This document shows, piece by piece, positions 16,414-25,400 of a DNA stretch of 51,427 bases (positions within the stretch are counted from its first letter, which is position 1; each line of letters starts with the position of its first letter). Source of the DNA: Burkholderiales bacterium. Its GTDB lineage: Bacteria > Pseudomonadota > Gammaproteobacteria > Burkholderiales > Burkholderiaceae_C. The translations under genes were made by a program, and so were the position numbers. Below the pieces are notes generated by a model that did not search any database, had not been told where the DNA came from, and saw only the letters and a list, made by a program, of their open reading frames with translations. The stretch is from contig CANGHK010000036.1 of the NCBI GenBank assembly GCA_947453625.1, positions 1-51,427 of the forward strand. The letters run 5' to 3'.

Positions 16414-17118
16414 TCAGACCGCCAGCAGTTCGACCTCGAACACCAGCGTGGCGTGGGGCGGGATCGCGCCGCCGGCGCCGCGTGCGCCGTAGCCCAGCTC
16501 GGACGGGATCAGCAGCACGCGCGTGCCGCCCACCTTCATGCCCTGCACGCCCTGGTCCCAGCCGCCGATGACCTGGCCGGCACCGAGGTGGAACTTGAAC
16601 GGGTCGCCGCGGTCCTTGCTGCTGTCGAACTTCTTGCCGCGGCCGCTCTCGGCGTCGGCGTCATGCAGCCAGCCGGTGTAGTGCACGCTGACATGGTCGC
16701 CGGCGCTGGCCTGGGCGCCGCTGCCTTCGACCAGATCGGTGATGCCCACCGTCGGCCGCTCGCGCTCGGCCAGCAGTTCGACCTCGAACACCAGCGTGGC
16801 GTTGGGCGGGATCACGCCGCCAGCGCCGGGCGCGCCATAGCCCAGTTCGGGCGGGATCGTCAGCACCCGGGTGCCGCCGGCCTGCATGCCCTGCACGCCC
16901 TCGTCCCAGCCGCGGATCACGTTGCCGGCGCCGAGGTCGAATTCGAAGGGATCGCCTCTGTCCTTGCTGGAGTCGAACTTGCGGCCGCGGCTGTCGGGTG
17001 CCGCCGGATCGTGCAGCCAGCCGGTGTAGTGCACCGAGACCGGCTGTCCGGCGGCGGCGGCGCCGCCGGTGCCGATGATGATGTCGTCGTATTGCAGTCC
17101 GGATGCGGTGGTGGTCAT
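16414..17118 (-). CDS. Tandem-domain FKBP-type peptidyl-prolyl isomerase
   Basis: 234 residues from the ATG at 17118. Two FKBP domains lie back to back, about 8-117 and 124-234, each with VSVHYTGWLHD, RKFDSSKDRGDPF or KKFDSSKDRGDPF, a VIRGWDEGVQGM-type active-site segment and ELGYGA-GAGG-IPP-ATLVFEVELLA. No signal peptide is seen, so it is probably cytoplasmic. The duplication is recent at DNA level: about 30 bases are identical at 16423 and 16773. An alternative TTG start at 17136 overlaps the gluQ stop (TTGA) and would add six residues; both starts are possible. Confidence 0.9.
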   Translation of the reverse strand: MTTTASGLQYDDIIIGTGGAAAAGQPVSVHYTGWLHDPAAPDSRGRKFDSSKDRGDPFEFDLGAGNVIRGWDEGVQGMQAGGTRVLTIPPELGYGAPGAGGVIPPNATLVFEVELLAERERPTVGITDLVEGSGAQASAGDHVSVHYTGWLHDADAESGRGKKFDSSKDRGDPFKFHLGAGQVIGGWDQGVQGMKVGGTRVLLIPSELGYGARGAGGAIPPHATLVFEVELLAV

Positions 17119-17132
17119 CTTGGTTGTCCAGT

Positions 17133-18062
17133 TCAACGGGGTTCGACAGGGGCCGCATCATGCCACCGCGGCGGCCAGGCGCCGACCGCCTGCGCCAGCC
17201 AGTCGCCGGTTGTGGCGGCGGCGATCGCCGGCAGGCCCAGCACGCGGGCGGCCGCCGCCAGCGCGGCCAGCGGGTCGCTCAGGTCCAGCGCCTGGGCGCC
17301 GTTCTGCTTGCTCAGCTTGTGGCCGTCCGCACCCCGCACCAGCGGTGTGTGCAGATAGCGCGGCCGCGCCAGGCCCAGCGTGCGCTGCAGGTGGATCTGG
17401 CGCGCGGTGTTGTCGGCCAGGTCCTCGCCGCGCACCACGTCGGTGATGCCCTGCGCCGCGTCGTCGACCACCACCGCCAGCTGGTAGGCCCACAAGCCGT
17501 CGGCACGGAGCAGCACGAAGTCGCCCACCTCGCGCGCCAGGTTCTGCCGCTGCGCGCCCAGGCGCCGGTCGCACCAGTCGATCACGACCTCGGCCCCGTC
17601 GACCACGCTGCGCAGCCGGATGGCGCGCGCGCTCTTGCCGTGCAGGCCGTCGCGGCAGGTGCCGGGATAGACAAGGTCGTCGAAGCGCTGGTGCGCTGCG
17701 CCCTGCGCGGCCAGCGCCAGGGTGATGTCGCGCCGGCTGCAGCCGCAGGGGTAGGCCAGGCCGGCCTGGCGCAGACGGTCCAGCGCCTCGGCATAGGCCG
17801 CGCCGCGCGTTGATTGCCAGACCGGCGGCGCGTCGGGCCGCAGGCCGCAGGCCGCCAACTGGGCCAGGATATGGTGGTCCGCGCCGGGGATGCAGCGCGG
17901 TCTGTCCACGTCCTCGATGCGCACCAGCCAGCGGCCGCCGCTGGCCCGTGTGTCCAGCCAGCTGGCCAGCGCCGCGACCAGCGATCCGGCATGCAGCGGG
18001 CCGGTGGGCGAGGGCGCAAAGCGCCCGCTGCGGCGCCAGTCTCGCGGGAGGGTGTCGACCAT
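17133..18062 (-). CDS. gluQ: Glutamyl-Q tRNA(Asp) synthetase
   Basis: 309 residues from ATG 18062. It is a truncated GluRS catalytic core: [24 protein letters not shown] (HIGH-type site), [10 protein letters not shown], a zinc-knuckle CGC...[26 protein letters not shown] and HKLSKQNGA (KMSKS-type). There is no anticodon-binding domain, as expected. GluQ charges queuosine in the anticodon of tRNA-Asp with glutamate, independently of aminoacylation. It lies 13 bp after a LysR gene and abuts the FKBP gene, so all three may form one transcript. Confidence 0.95.
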   Translation of the reverse strand: MVDTLPRDWRRSGRFAPSPTGPLHAGSLVAALASWLDTRASGGRWLVRIEDVDRPRCIPGADHHILAQLAACGLRPDAPPVWQSTRGAAYAEALDRLRQAGLAYPCGCSRRDITLALAAQGAAHQRFDDLVYPGTCRDGLHGKSARAIRLRSVVDGAEVVIDWCDRRLGAQRQNLAREVGDFVLLRADGLWAYQLAVVVDDAAQGITDVVRGEDLADNTARQIHLQRTLGLARPRYLHTPLVRGADGHKLSKQNGAQALDLSDPLAALAAAARVLGLPAIAAATTGDWLAQAVGAWPPRWHDAAPVEPR

Positions 18063-18075
18063 GCCCGCCTGACGA

Positions 18076-19062
18076 TCAGGCCAGCGGCAGGCCCACATGC
18101 CGCTCGAGCAGGGCCTGGCGGGTGACCGGGCTGTCCAGCTGGTCCAGCCACCACTGCAGCGCCAGGCCTTGCGGCGCCTTGCGCGGCTGTGGGGTGGCCG
18201 CGCGCCGCCAGGCGTAGCCGAACAACGCCGGCCGCAGGCTGCGCTGCACCGCCTTGGCCACCAGCCGGCCGGCGCGCAGCTGCTCGCGCACCTGCGGCTC
18301 GGGCACGAAGCCGCAGCCCAGGCAGCGCAGCAAGGCCTCGATCTTGCCGGCCATCGTCGAGACGGTCAGCACATCCTGTCCCGGCAGCAGGTTGACCGTG
18401 ACCGGCGACAGCCGCTGCGCCGAATCGGCCACCGCGACCGCCCGGTGCGCCATGATCTGGTCGTCGCTCAACGGCTCGGCGGCCAGCGCCAGCGGGTGGT
18501 GCGGCGCGACGACGAAGACGAATGCCACCTCGCCCAGCGGGCGCAACTCGATGCCCGGCTGCGGCGGCGTGCTCATCATCGCGCCTATGGCCAGGTCGGC
18601 CTGGCCGCTGACCAGGGCCTCCCACAGCCCGGCCATCACCTCGCCGCGCAGCCGCAGTCTCGTGCCCGGGGCCTGGCCGTCGGCGCCGCGCTGGGCAAAG
18701 AAACCCTCGATCAACTCGAACATCGTCAGCCGCGACATCACGTCGTCGAAAGCCACCGTCAGCTCGCTTTCCCAGCCGGTGGCCACGCGGCGCACCCGGT
18801 TCGCCACCGCGTCCATCTCGGCCAGCAGGCGCCGGCCCTCGGTCAGCAACTCCTGGCCTGCGGCGGTCAGCCTGGCCTGGCGCGAACTGCGGTCGAACAG
18901 CAGCACGTCGAGCGCGTCCTCGAGCTGGCGCACGCTGTAGGTCAGCGCCGACGGCACCCGGCCCAGCTCGCGCGCGGCGGCAGCAAAACTGCCGGTGCGG
19001 GCGATGATGTCCATCATCTGCAGCGCGTCGGGGGTCAGGGCGTTGCGGCGGGGTGAGCTCAT
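18076..19062 (-). CDS. LysR-family transcriptional regulator
   Basis: 328 residues. The N-terminal winged helix-turn-helix is [43 protein letters not shown] (about 16-58), followed by a periplasmic-binding-like effector domain. The gene is divergent from a pirin gene, with overlapping 17-bp dyads in the 94-bp gap; LysR regulators usually control their divergent neighbour and themselves. The effector is unknown. A LysR-pirin pair is common in Proteobacteria, so pirin is the probable target. Confidence 0.95.
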   Translation of the reverse strand: MSSPRRNALTPDALQMMDIIARTGSFAAAARELGRVPSALTYSVRQLEDALDVLLFDRSSRQARLTAAGQELLTEGRRLLAEMDAVANRVRRVATGWESELTVAFDDVMSRLTMFELIEGFFAQRGADGQAPGTRLRLRGEVMAGLWEALVSGQADLAIGAMMSTPPQPGIELRPLGEVAFVFVVAPHHPLALAAEPLSDDQIMAHRAVAVADSAQRLSPVTVNLLPGQDVLTVSTMAGKIEALLRCLGCGFVPEPQVREQLRAGRLVAKAVQRSLRPALFGYAWRRAATPQPRKAPQGLALQWWLDQLDSPVTRQALLERHVGLPLA

Positions 19063-19067
19063 GGGGT

Positions 19068-19095
19068 GTTCATCTTATTTGAACGACCGCTTCAA
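19068..19095. promoter_or_regulatory. Overlapping dyads, candidate LysR operator
   Basis: GTTCA-N7-TGAAC (19068-19084) contains a T-N11-A core, and TTGAA-N7-TTCAA (19079-19095) shares its right half. Both are perfect. They lie between the LysR gene start (19062) and the pirin start (19157), as expected for an autoregulated divergent pair. Confidence 0.6.
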
Positions 19096-19156
19096 GACGA
19101 ACGCCGCCATCGCACGTCGCGCGGTGTCACCATGCTGGCCACACGGAGACCACACC

Positions 19157-19858
19157 ATGATCACATTGCGCCGCAGCGCCGACCGCGGGTTTGCCGACCA
19201 CGGCTGGCTCAAGAGTTTCCACACCTTCTCATTCGCCGATTACCACGACCCGGCGCAGATGGGCTTCGGCAACCTGCGGGTGATCAACGAGGACAAGATC
19301 GCCCCCGGCACCGGCTTCGGCACCCATGGCCACCGCGACATGGAGATCGTCAGCTATGTGCTCGAAGGCGCGCTGGCGCACCGCGACAGCATGGGCCAGA
19401 CCACCGCGATCCGGCCCGGCGAGCTGCAGCGCATGACCGCCGGCACGGGCGTGCGGCACAGCGAGTTCAACCATGCGGCCGACGCCACGACGCACTTTCT
19501 GCAGATCTGGCTGCTGCCGCGCGCCGCCAACCTGGCGCCGGGCTACGAGCAGAAGGCTTTCCCCGAGGCCGACAAGCGCGGCCGGCTGCGGCTGCTGGCC
19601 GCGCCCGACGGCCGCGACGGTGCGGTCACGCTGCACGCCGATGCGGCGATCCGCGCCGGCTTGTTCGACGGCGCCGAGGCCGCCGAGCTGGCGCTAGACC
19701 CGGCCCGTCGCACCTGGGTGCATCTGGTGCGCGGCACCTTGACAGTCAACGGCCAGCGCCTGCTGGCGGGCGACGCGCTGGGTCTGCTGGGCGAGGCCAG
19801 CCTGAGCCTGGGCGACGGCGAGGGCGCGGAAGTGCTGGTGTTCGACCTGGCGGCCTGA
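19157..19858 (+). CDS. Pirin family protein
   Basis: 233 residues from ATG 19157 with GGAGA at 19145-19149. The bicupin metal site is visible: GFGTHGHRDMEIVSYVLEGALAHRDSMG and GTGVRHSEFNHA, giving the His-x-His, His and Glu ligands. The N-terminus RRSADRGFADHGWLKSFHTFSFADYHDP is classical pirin (YhhW-type). Some pirins are quercetin 2,3-dioxygenases or redox-sensitive co-regulators. It is divergent from a LysR regulator that probably controls it. Confidence 0.95.
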   Translation: MITLRRSADRGFADHGWLKSFHTFSFADYHDPAQMGFGNLRVINEDKIAPGTGFGTHGHRDMEIVSYVLEGALAHRDSMGQTTAIRPGELQRMTAGTGVRHSEFNHAADATTHFLQIWLLPRAANLAPGYEQKAFPEADKRGRLRLLAAPDGRDGAVTLHADAAIRAGLFDGAEAAELALDPARRTWVHLVRGTLTVNGQRLLAGDALGLLGEASLSLGDGEGAEVLVFDLAA

Positions 19859-19937
19859 CCTGGGCGGTCTGGCCTGGCGGCCTGCGGAGGCGACCCCGGC
19901 GCCGCGGCCGGCCCGGCCAGCCGCTAAAGTGCCGGCC

Positions 19938-20654
19938 ATGGAGACCTTGTTCAAAGCCGTGGCCCTGTTGCCCTGGTCCGACTGGCTGGCGCTGGGGGTG
20001 TTTTTCGGCGGCTGGGCGGGTTATGCGCATTTCGCCAAGCGGCTCGCCGAGCGGCGGCCGTCCATCCTGGCCACCACCAACCAGTGGCGGCGGCGCTGGA
20101 TGCTGCAGGCCACGCGGCGCGAGAACCGCATCGTCGACTCGGCCGTGACGCAGAGCCTGTCGGCCAGCCCGTCGTTCTTCGCGTCCACCAGCATCCTGAT
20201 CATCGGCGGCCTGCTGGCCGCGCTGGGCGCCACCGACAAGGCCAGCGAACTGGTGCACGAGTTGCCGTTCGCCGCCCGCACCTCGCTGCTGGTGTTCGAC
20301 CTCAAGCTGGCGCTGCTGGCGGCGATCTTCGTCCACGCCTTCTTCCGCTTCACCTGGAGCATCCGGCAGTACAGCTTCGGCGCGATCATGGTGGGCGCAG
20401 CGCCCGAGGCGCGGCATTTCACCGACGAGGCTCAGCGCGAGGCCTTTGCCGACCAGGCCGGCCGGGTGATGGGGCTGGCCGCCGAGACCTTCAACGACGG
20501 GCTGCGCGCCTATTACCTGTCGTTTGCCGCGGTGGCCTGGTTCATCTCGCCCTGGGCGTTCATGGCCGCCACCGCGCTGGTGATAGGCGTGCTGTACCAG
20601 CGCGAGTTCCACTCCGAGGTGTTGGTCGCGTTGCGCGACGGCTTGCGGCCCTGA
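19938..20654 (+). CDS. DUF599 family inner-membrane protein
   Basis: 238 residues from ATG 19938. Four predicted membrane helices: WLALGVFFGGWAGYAHFA, FFASTSILIIGGLLAALG, LLVFDLKLALLAAIFVHAFFRFTW and LSFAAVAWFISPWAFMAATALVIGVL. The central RRRWMLQATRRENRIVDSAVTQSL is a family signature of DUF599. Function is unknown. A TAAAGT hexamer (19925-19930) lies 7 nt before the start. Its stop codon directly abuts the stop of the convergent hydrolase gene. Confidence 0.88.
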   Translation: METLFKAVALLPWSDWLALGVFFGGWAGYAHFAKRLAERRPSILATTNQWRRRWMLQATRRENRIVDSAVTQSLSASPSFFASTSILIIGGLLAALGATDKASELVHELPFAARTSLLVFDLKLALLAAIFVHAFFRFTWSIRQYSFGAIMVGAAPEARHFTDEAQREAFADQAGRVMGLAAETFNDGLRAYYLSFAAVAWFISPWAFMAATALVIGVLYQREFHSEVLVALRDGLRP

Positions 20655-21635
20655 TCAGGGCTGCACCGCTGCGGCCAGGCCCAGGAAATCCTTGACCACC
20701 GCCACCGTGCGCGCCGGGTCTTCCTCGTGCGGCACATGGCCCAGGTCGTCGAATACCACCAGCCGGCTGCCCGCGATGTCGGCCGCCAGGCGCTGGCCGT
20801 TGGCCAGCGGGATCAGCCGGTCTTGCCCGCCCCACAGGATCAGCGTCGGTGCGGTCACGCCGCGTACATGGTCTACGCCCTCGGCCGGCGACCAGCGCTG
20901 CAGCCGCTGCACCAACGCGGCCCGGTTGCCGGCGCGCAGCGTCAGCTCGAAGTAGCGGTCGACCAGCGCGTCGCTGACGTGCGCCGGGTGGCCGTAGACC
21001 GCGCGCAGGCCTTGCGCGACCAGCGGGCGGGGCAGGAAATGCTCGATCAGCTGGCCCAGCAGCGGCAGGCGGGCAAACTGCCAGCCCAGCGGCAGGCTGG
21101 CGCTGGCCACCGGGTAGGCCACCGCATCGACCAGCACCAGTTGCGCCACCCGCTGCGGTGCCAGCACGGCCAGATGCCAGGCCACGCCGCCGCCCAGCGA
21201 GTTGCCGGCCACCACGAAGCGCGGCACCGCCAGCCGGTCCAGCAGGTCCAGCATGAAGCGGGCGTAGGCCTCGCCGCTGTAGTCCTGGCCCGCCGGCCCC
21301 ACCGCATACGCGCCGGCAAACGGCCCGGTCAGGCCGAAACCCGGCAGGTCCAGGCTGATCACCCGGCGTTGGCCTTGCAAGGCCTTGGTCCAGCCCTCCC
21401 AGGTGTGCAGGCTGGCCGAGGTGCCGTGCAGCAGCACGATGGGCGCCGGGTCGCTGCGCGGGCCGACGTCGCGGTAATGCACCAGCTGGCCGTTCAGGGC
21501 TATGAACGCCGAGGGCGGCGGCGCCCAGCGCGCCACCAGTGACTCGACGGGTCGGTCGGGTGCCTGCAGCAGCGGCAGCGACAGTGCCGACGCCAGCAGC
21601 AGCAGGCCGAACAGTCGCAACAGCAGCGGGCGCAT
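20655..21635 (-). CDS. Alpha/beta-hydrolase, membrane-anchored or exported
   Basis: 326 residues from ATG 21635; an open frame continues upstream but is antisense to nothing conserved. Residues 1-24 are a signal peptide or membrane anchor (LLLRLFGLLLLASALSLPLL). Catalytic triad segments: oxyanion LLHGTSASLHTW, nucleophile S146 in VVAGNSLGGGVAWHLA, Asp in LILWGGQDRLIP and His in DDLGHVPHEEDP. Likely an esterase, lipase or haloalkane-type hydrolase of the cell envelope; the substrate is unknown. It starts 38 bp after the stop of trhO and is probably co-transcribed with it. Confidence 0.9.
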   Translation of the reverse strand: MRPLLLRLFGLLLLASALSLPLLQAPDRPVESLVARWAPPPSAFIALNGQLVHYRDVGPRSDPAPIVLLHGTSASLHTWEGWTKALQGQRRVISLDLPGFGLTGPFAGAYAVGPAGQDYSGEAYARFMLDLLDRLAVPRFVVAGNSLGGGVAWHLAVLAPQRVAQLVLVDAVAYPVASASLPLGWQFARLPLLGQLIEHFLPRPLVAQGLRAVYGHPAHVSDALVDRYFELTLRAGNRAALVQRLQRWSPAEGVDHVRGVTAPTLILWGGQDRLIPLANGQRLAADIAGSRLVVFDDLGHVPHEEDPARTVAVVKDFLGLAAAVQP

Positions 21636-21673
21636 GGGTGATGGGTGGCTGCGTGGGGGTGAGCTGGGCCGGG

Positions 21674-22411
21674 TCAGGCCGCCAGCGCCTTGTCCAGGCC
21701 GGCGCGCTCGTCGAACACGAAACAGCGCCCTTGCCAGCCGGGCGCCGCGCCGCCGGTATCCTCGAAATACTTCAGGATGCCGCCTTCGAGCTGGTAGCTG
21801 TGGTCCAGCCCCAGGCCCTGCATCACCAGCGCGGCCTTCTCGCAGCGTATGCCGCCGGTGCAGTAGCTGACGATGGTGTGGCCGTCGAACTCGGCGCGGT
21901 GCGCCGCCAGCGCGGCCGGAAAGTCGCTGAACTTGCGCAGCCGCCAATCCACCGCGCCCTCGAACGCCCCGGCATCGACCTCGAAATCGTTGCGTGTGTC
22001 GAGCAACTTGAGCGGCCGGCCGGCGTCGTCCCGGCCCTGGCTGATCCAGCGCGCCAGCGTGGTGGCCGCCACCGCCGGCGCCCGGCCGGCGGCCGGCTGC
22101 ACCGCGGGCTGGTTCATCCGGATGATCTCGCGCTTGATCTTGACCTTCAGGCGCTTGAAGGGCAGTGCCGCGCTCCAGCTCGGCTTGACCGCCAGGCCGG
22201 CAAAGCGCGCATCGGCGCGCAGCAAGGTCAGCCAGGCCTCTACCGCGTCGACCGCGCCGGCCAGGCACAGGTTGATGCCCTCCTCGGCCAGCAGCACCGT
22301 GCCCTTGATGCCACGGGCCTGCGCGTCATCCAACAGCCGCTGGCGCAGCGCTGGCAGGTCGTCCAGCGGCACGAAGCGGTAGGCGGCGATGTTCAGGATG
22401 GGCAGGCTCAC
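21674..22411 (-). CDS. trhO: tRNA uridine(34) hydroxylase / rhodanese-related protein
   Basis: 245 residues from a GTG at 22411. The N-terminal acylphosphatase-like part (ILNIAAYRFVPLDDLPALRQRLLDDAQARGIKGTVLLAEEGIN) is followed by a rhodanese domain with LLDTRNDFEVDAGAF and the catalytic loop VSYCTGGIRCEKAALVMQGLG. This is the TrhO (YceA) family that makes 5-hydroxyuridine at tRNA position 34. It is shorter than the E. coli protein because the C-terminal extension is missing, as in many Burkholderiales. TACAAT on the minus strand lies 7 nt before the GTG. Confidence 0.9.
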   Translation of the reverse strand: MSLPILNIAAYRFVPLDDLPALRQRLLDDAQARGIKGTVLLAEEGINLCLAGAVDAVEAWLTLLRADARFAGLAVKPSWSAALPFKRLKVKIKREIIRMNQPAVQPAAGRAPAVAATTLARWISQGRDDAGRPLKLLDTRNDFEVDAGAFEGAVDWRLRKFSDFPAALAAHRAEFDGHTIVSYCTGGIRCEKAALVMQGLGLDHSYQLEGGILKYFEDTGGAAPGWQGRCFVFDERAGLDKALAA

Positions 22412-22417
22412 GCGGCG

Positions 22418-22445
22418 GATTGTAGAAAACCCGCTCCCTACAATC
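22418..22445. promoter_or_regulatory. 28-bp inverted repeat carrying both divergent -10 hexamers
   Basis: GATTGTAG (22418-22425) and CTACAATC (22438-22445) are perfect reverse complements with a 12-base spacer. Each arm contains a TACAAT facing outward, 7 nt from the trhO GTG (22411) and the dnaE ATG (22452). It could be a double promoter and operator. Confidence 0.6.
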
Positions 22446-22451
22446 TGCCGC

Positions 22452-25400
22452 ATGTCCTTCGTCCATCTGCGCACCCACACCGAATACTCCGTCGTCGACG
22501 GCACGCTGCGCATCGACGACGCCGCGGCCGCCGCGCGCGCCGACGGCCAGCCGGCGCTGGCGATCACCGACTTGTCCAACCTGTTCGGCGCGATCAAGTT
22601 CTACAAGGCCTGCCGCGGCAAGGGGGTCAAGCCCATCATCGGTGCCGACATCTTTGTCGAGCCCGAGGCGTCGGTCTCGGGCAGTCTGACCTCCAACGAT
22701 CGGCAGGCCAGCCGCCTGCTGCTGCTGGTGCAGAACCGCCAGGGTTACCTGAACCTGTGCGAGCTGCTGGCCCGTGCCTGGGTGCTGAACGCCCAGCGCG
22801 CCCAGGCCTGGGTGAAGTGGGACTGGTTGCAGGAACTGGGCGGCGGGCTGATCGCGCTGTCGGGCGCCGATTTCGGCGCCGTCGGGCTGGCGCTGCTTGC
22901 CGGCGACGGGCAGCGGGCGCGGCTGGCGGCGCAGCGGCTCTCGGCGCTGTTTCCCGGCCGCTTCTACCTCGAGTTGCAGCGCGCCGGCCTGCCCACCCAC
23001 GAGGCTCATGTGCGCCTGTGCGTGCCGCTGGCCGCCGAGTTGGGGCTGCCGGTGGTGGCCACGCACCCGATCGAGTTCTCGACGCCCGACGACTTCGACG
23101 CCCATGAGGCCAGGGTCTGCGTCGCCGAGGGCGAGACCCTGGCCAACCCCAAGCGCGTCAAGCGCTTCTCGCGCGAGCAGTATTTCAAGACCCGGGCCCA
23201 GATGGCCGAGTTGTTCGCCGACCTGCCCAGCGCGCTGGCCAACACGCTGCAAATCGCCCAGCGCTGCAACCTGACGCTGGCGATGGGCAAGAACTACCTG
23301 CCCGATTTCCCGACGCCACTGCTGACCGATGGCCCGGACCAGGGCAAGCCGATGCCGATGGGCGACTATTTCCGCCAGGTCAGCTTCGAGGGGCTGGAAG
23401 AGCGTCTGGTCACGCTGTTTCCCGACCCCGTCAAGCGCGACGCGCAGCGGCCGCGCTATGTCGAGCGGCTTGATTTCGAGATCGCCACCATCCTGAAGAT
23501 GGGCTTCCCGGGCTACTTTCTGATCGTCGCCGACTTCATCATCTGGGCCAAGACCCATGGCTGCCCGGTCGGGCCGGGGCGTGGCTCGGGTGCGGGCTCG
23601 CTGGTGGCCTACTCGATGAAGATCACCGATCTGGACCCGCTGCAGTACAACCTGCTGTTCGAGCGCTTCCTGAACCCCGAGCGGGTGTCGATGCCCGACT
23701 TCGACATCGACTTCTGCCAGGCCAATCGCGACCGGGTGATCGACTATGTCAAGGACAAGTACGGCCGCGAGGCGGTGGGCCAGATCGTCACCTTCGGCAC
23801 CATGGCCGCCAAGGCCGCGCTGCGCGACGTCGGCCGGGTGCTGGGCATGGGCTACGGAAATGTCGACTCGATCGCCAAGCTGATCCCGGCGCCGCCGGGC
23901 AAGACGGTGACGCTGGCCCGGGTGCCAGACAACCCCGACCCCGGCGTGATCTACGCCCGCAAGGAGGCGCCCGAGCTCGAGCAGCGCGAGGCGGCCGAGG
24001 AAGAAGTGGCCGAACTGCTGAGCCTGGCGATGCGCTGCGAGGGCCTGGTGCGCAACATCGGCATGCATGCCGGGGGCGTGCTGATCGCGCCCGGCAAGAT
24101 CACCGATTTCTGCCCGCTCTACCAGCAGCCTGGCAGCGATTCGGCGGTCAGCCAGTTCGACAAGGACGACGTCGAGGCGATAGGCCTGGTCAAGTTCGAC
24201 TTTCTGGGCCTGGCCACGCTGACCATCCTGGAACTCGCCAAGGATTTCATCGTCGCGCGCCACCCCGGGCGCGAGAACTTTTCGTTCGAGACCATTCCGC
24301 TCGACGACCCCAGGGTCTACCGGCTGTTTTCCGACGGCCTGACCGAGAGCGTGTTCCAGTTTGAATCGCGCGGCATGCAGGGCATGCTGCGCGACGCCAA
24401 GCCGAGCCGGCTGGAGGACTTGATCGCGCTGAATGCGCTGTACCGGCCGGGCCCGATGGACCTGATCCCCAGTTTCGTCGCGCGCAAGCATGGCCGCGAG
24501 ACGGTGGAGTACCCGCACCCGCTGCTGGCCACCGTGCTGAGTGAGACCTACGGCATCATGGTCTACCAGGAGCAGGTGATGCAGACCGCGCAGGTTCTGG
24601 GCGGCTACTCGCTGGGCGGCGCCGACCTGCTGCGCCGCGCGATGGGCAAGAAGAAGGCCGAGGAGATGGCCGAGCACCGGGCCATCTTCCGCGACGGCGC
24701 GGCCAGGAAGGCGATCTCGGCCGAGACCGCCGACGAGGTCTTCGACCTGATGGAGAAGTTCGCCGGCTATGGCTTCAACAAGAGCCATGCCGCCGCCTAC
24801 TCGCTGCTGGCCTACCACACCGCCTGGCTGAAAGTCCATTTCACGGCCGAGTTCTACGCCGCCAACATGACGGTCGAGATGGGCGACACCGACAAGCTGA
24901 AGGTGTTGTTGAACGACGCCAAGCTGTTCGGCATCAGCTTCCAGTCGCCCGACGTCAACCACGGCACGCACCGCTTCGAGCCCATCAGCGCCAAGGTCGT
25001 TCGCTACGGGCTGGGCGCCGTCAAGGGCAGCGGCCAGAGCGCGGTGGAGGCCATCGTCGAGGCCAGGACCGCGGGCGGACCGTTCCGCAGCTTCTTCGAT
25101 TTCTGCGCCCGGGTCGACCGCAAGCGCGTCAACAAGCGCGCGGTCGAGGCGCTGATCAAGGCCGGGGCTTTCGACTCGCTGCACGCCGACCGGGTCGGCC
25201 TGGGCGCGGGGCCGTCGCCGGCGCGCGACCTCGCCTTGGGCGCTGTCGGCGCGGGCGTGCTGGGCCGTCACCTGCTGCTGGCCAGCGTCGGGTTGGGCTT
25301 CGACTTCGCCGAGCACCAGGTGGTCAACGCCTCGCAGGGCGGGCTGTTCGATGACGGCGACCATGGTTCATCGACGCAGGAGCCGCCACTGCAGGCGGCC

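Noticed and set aside
14689-17358. 889-codon open frame on the plus strand
   Set aside because: It runs antisense through the ArnT-like, FKBP and gluQ genes, whose motifs are unmistakable; the shadow frame is low-complexity.
22326-25364. 1012-codon open frame on the minus strand
   Set aside because: It is antisense to dnaE and trhO; its composition is Gln/His/Arg-rich as expected from a shadow of GC-rich codons, with no family motif.
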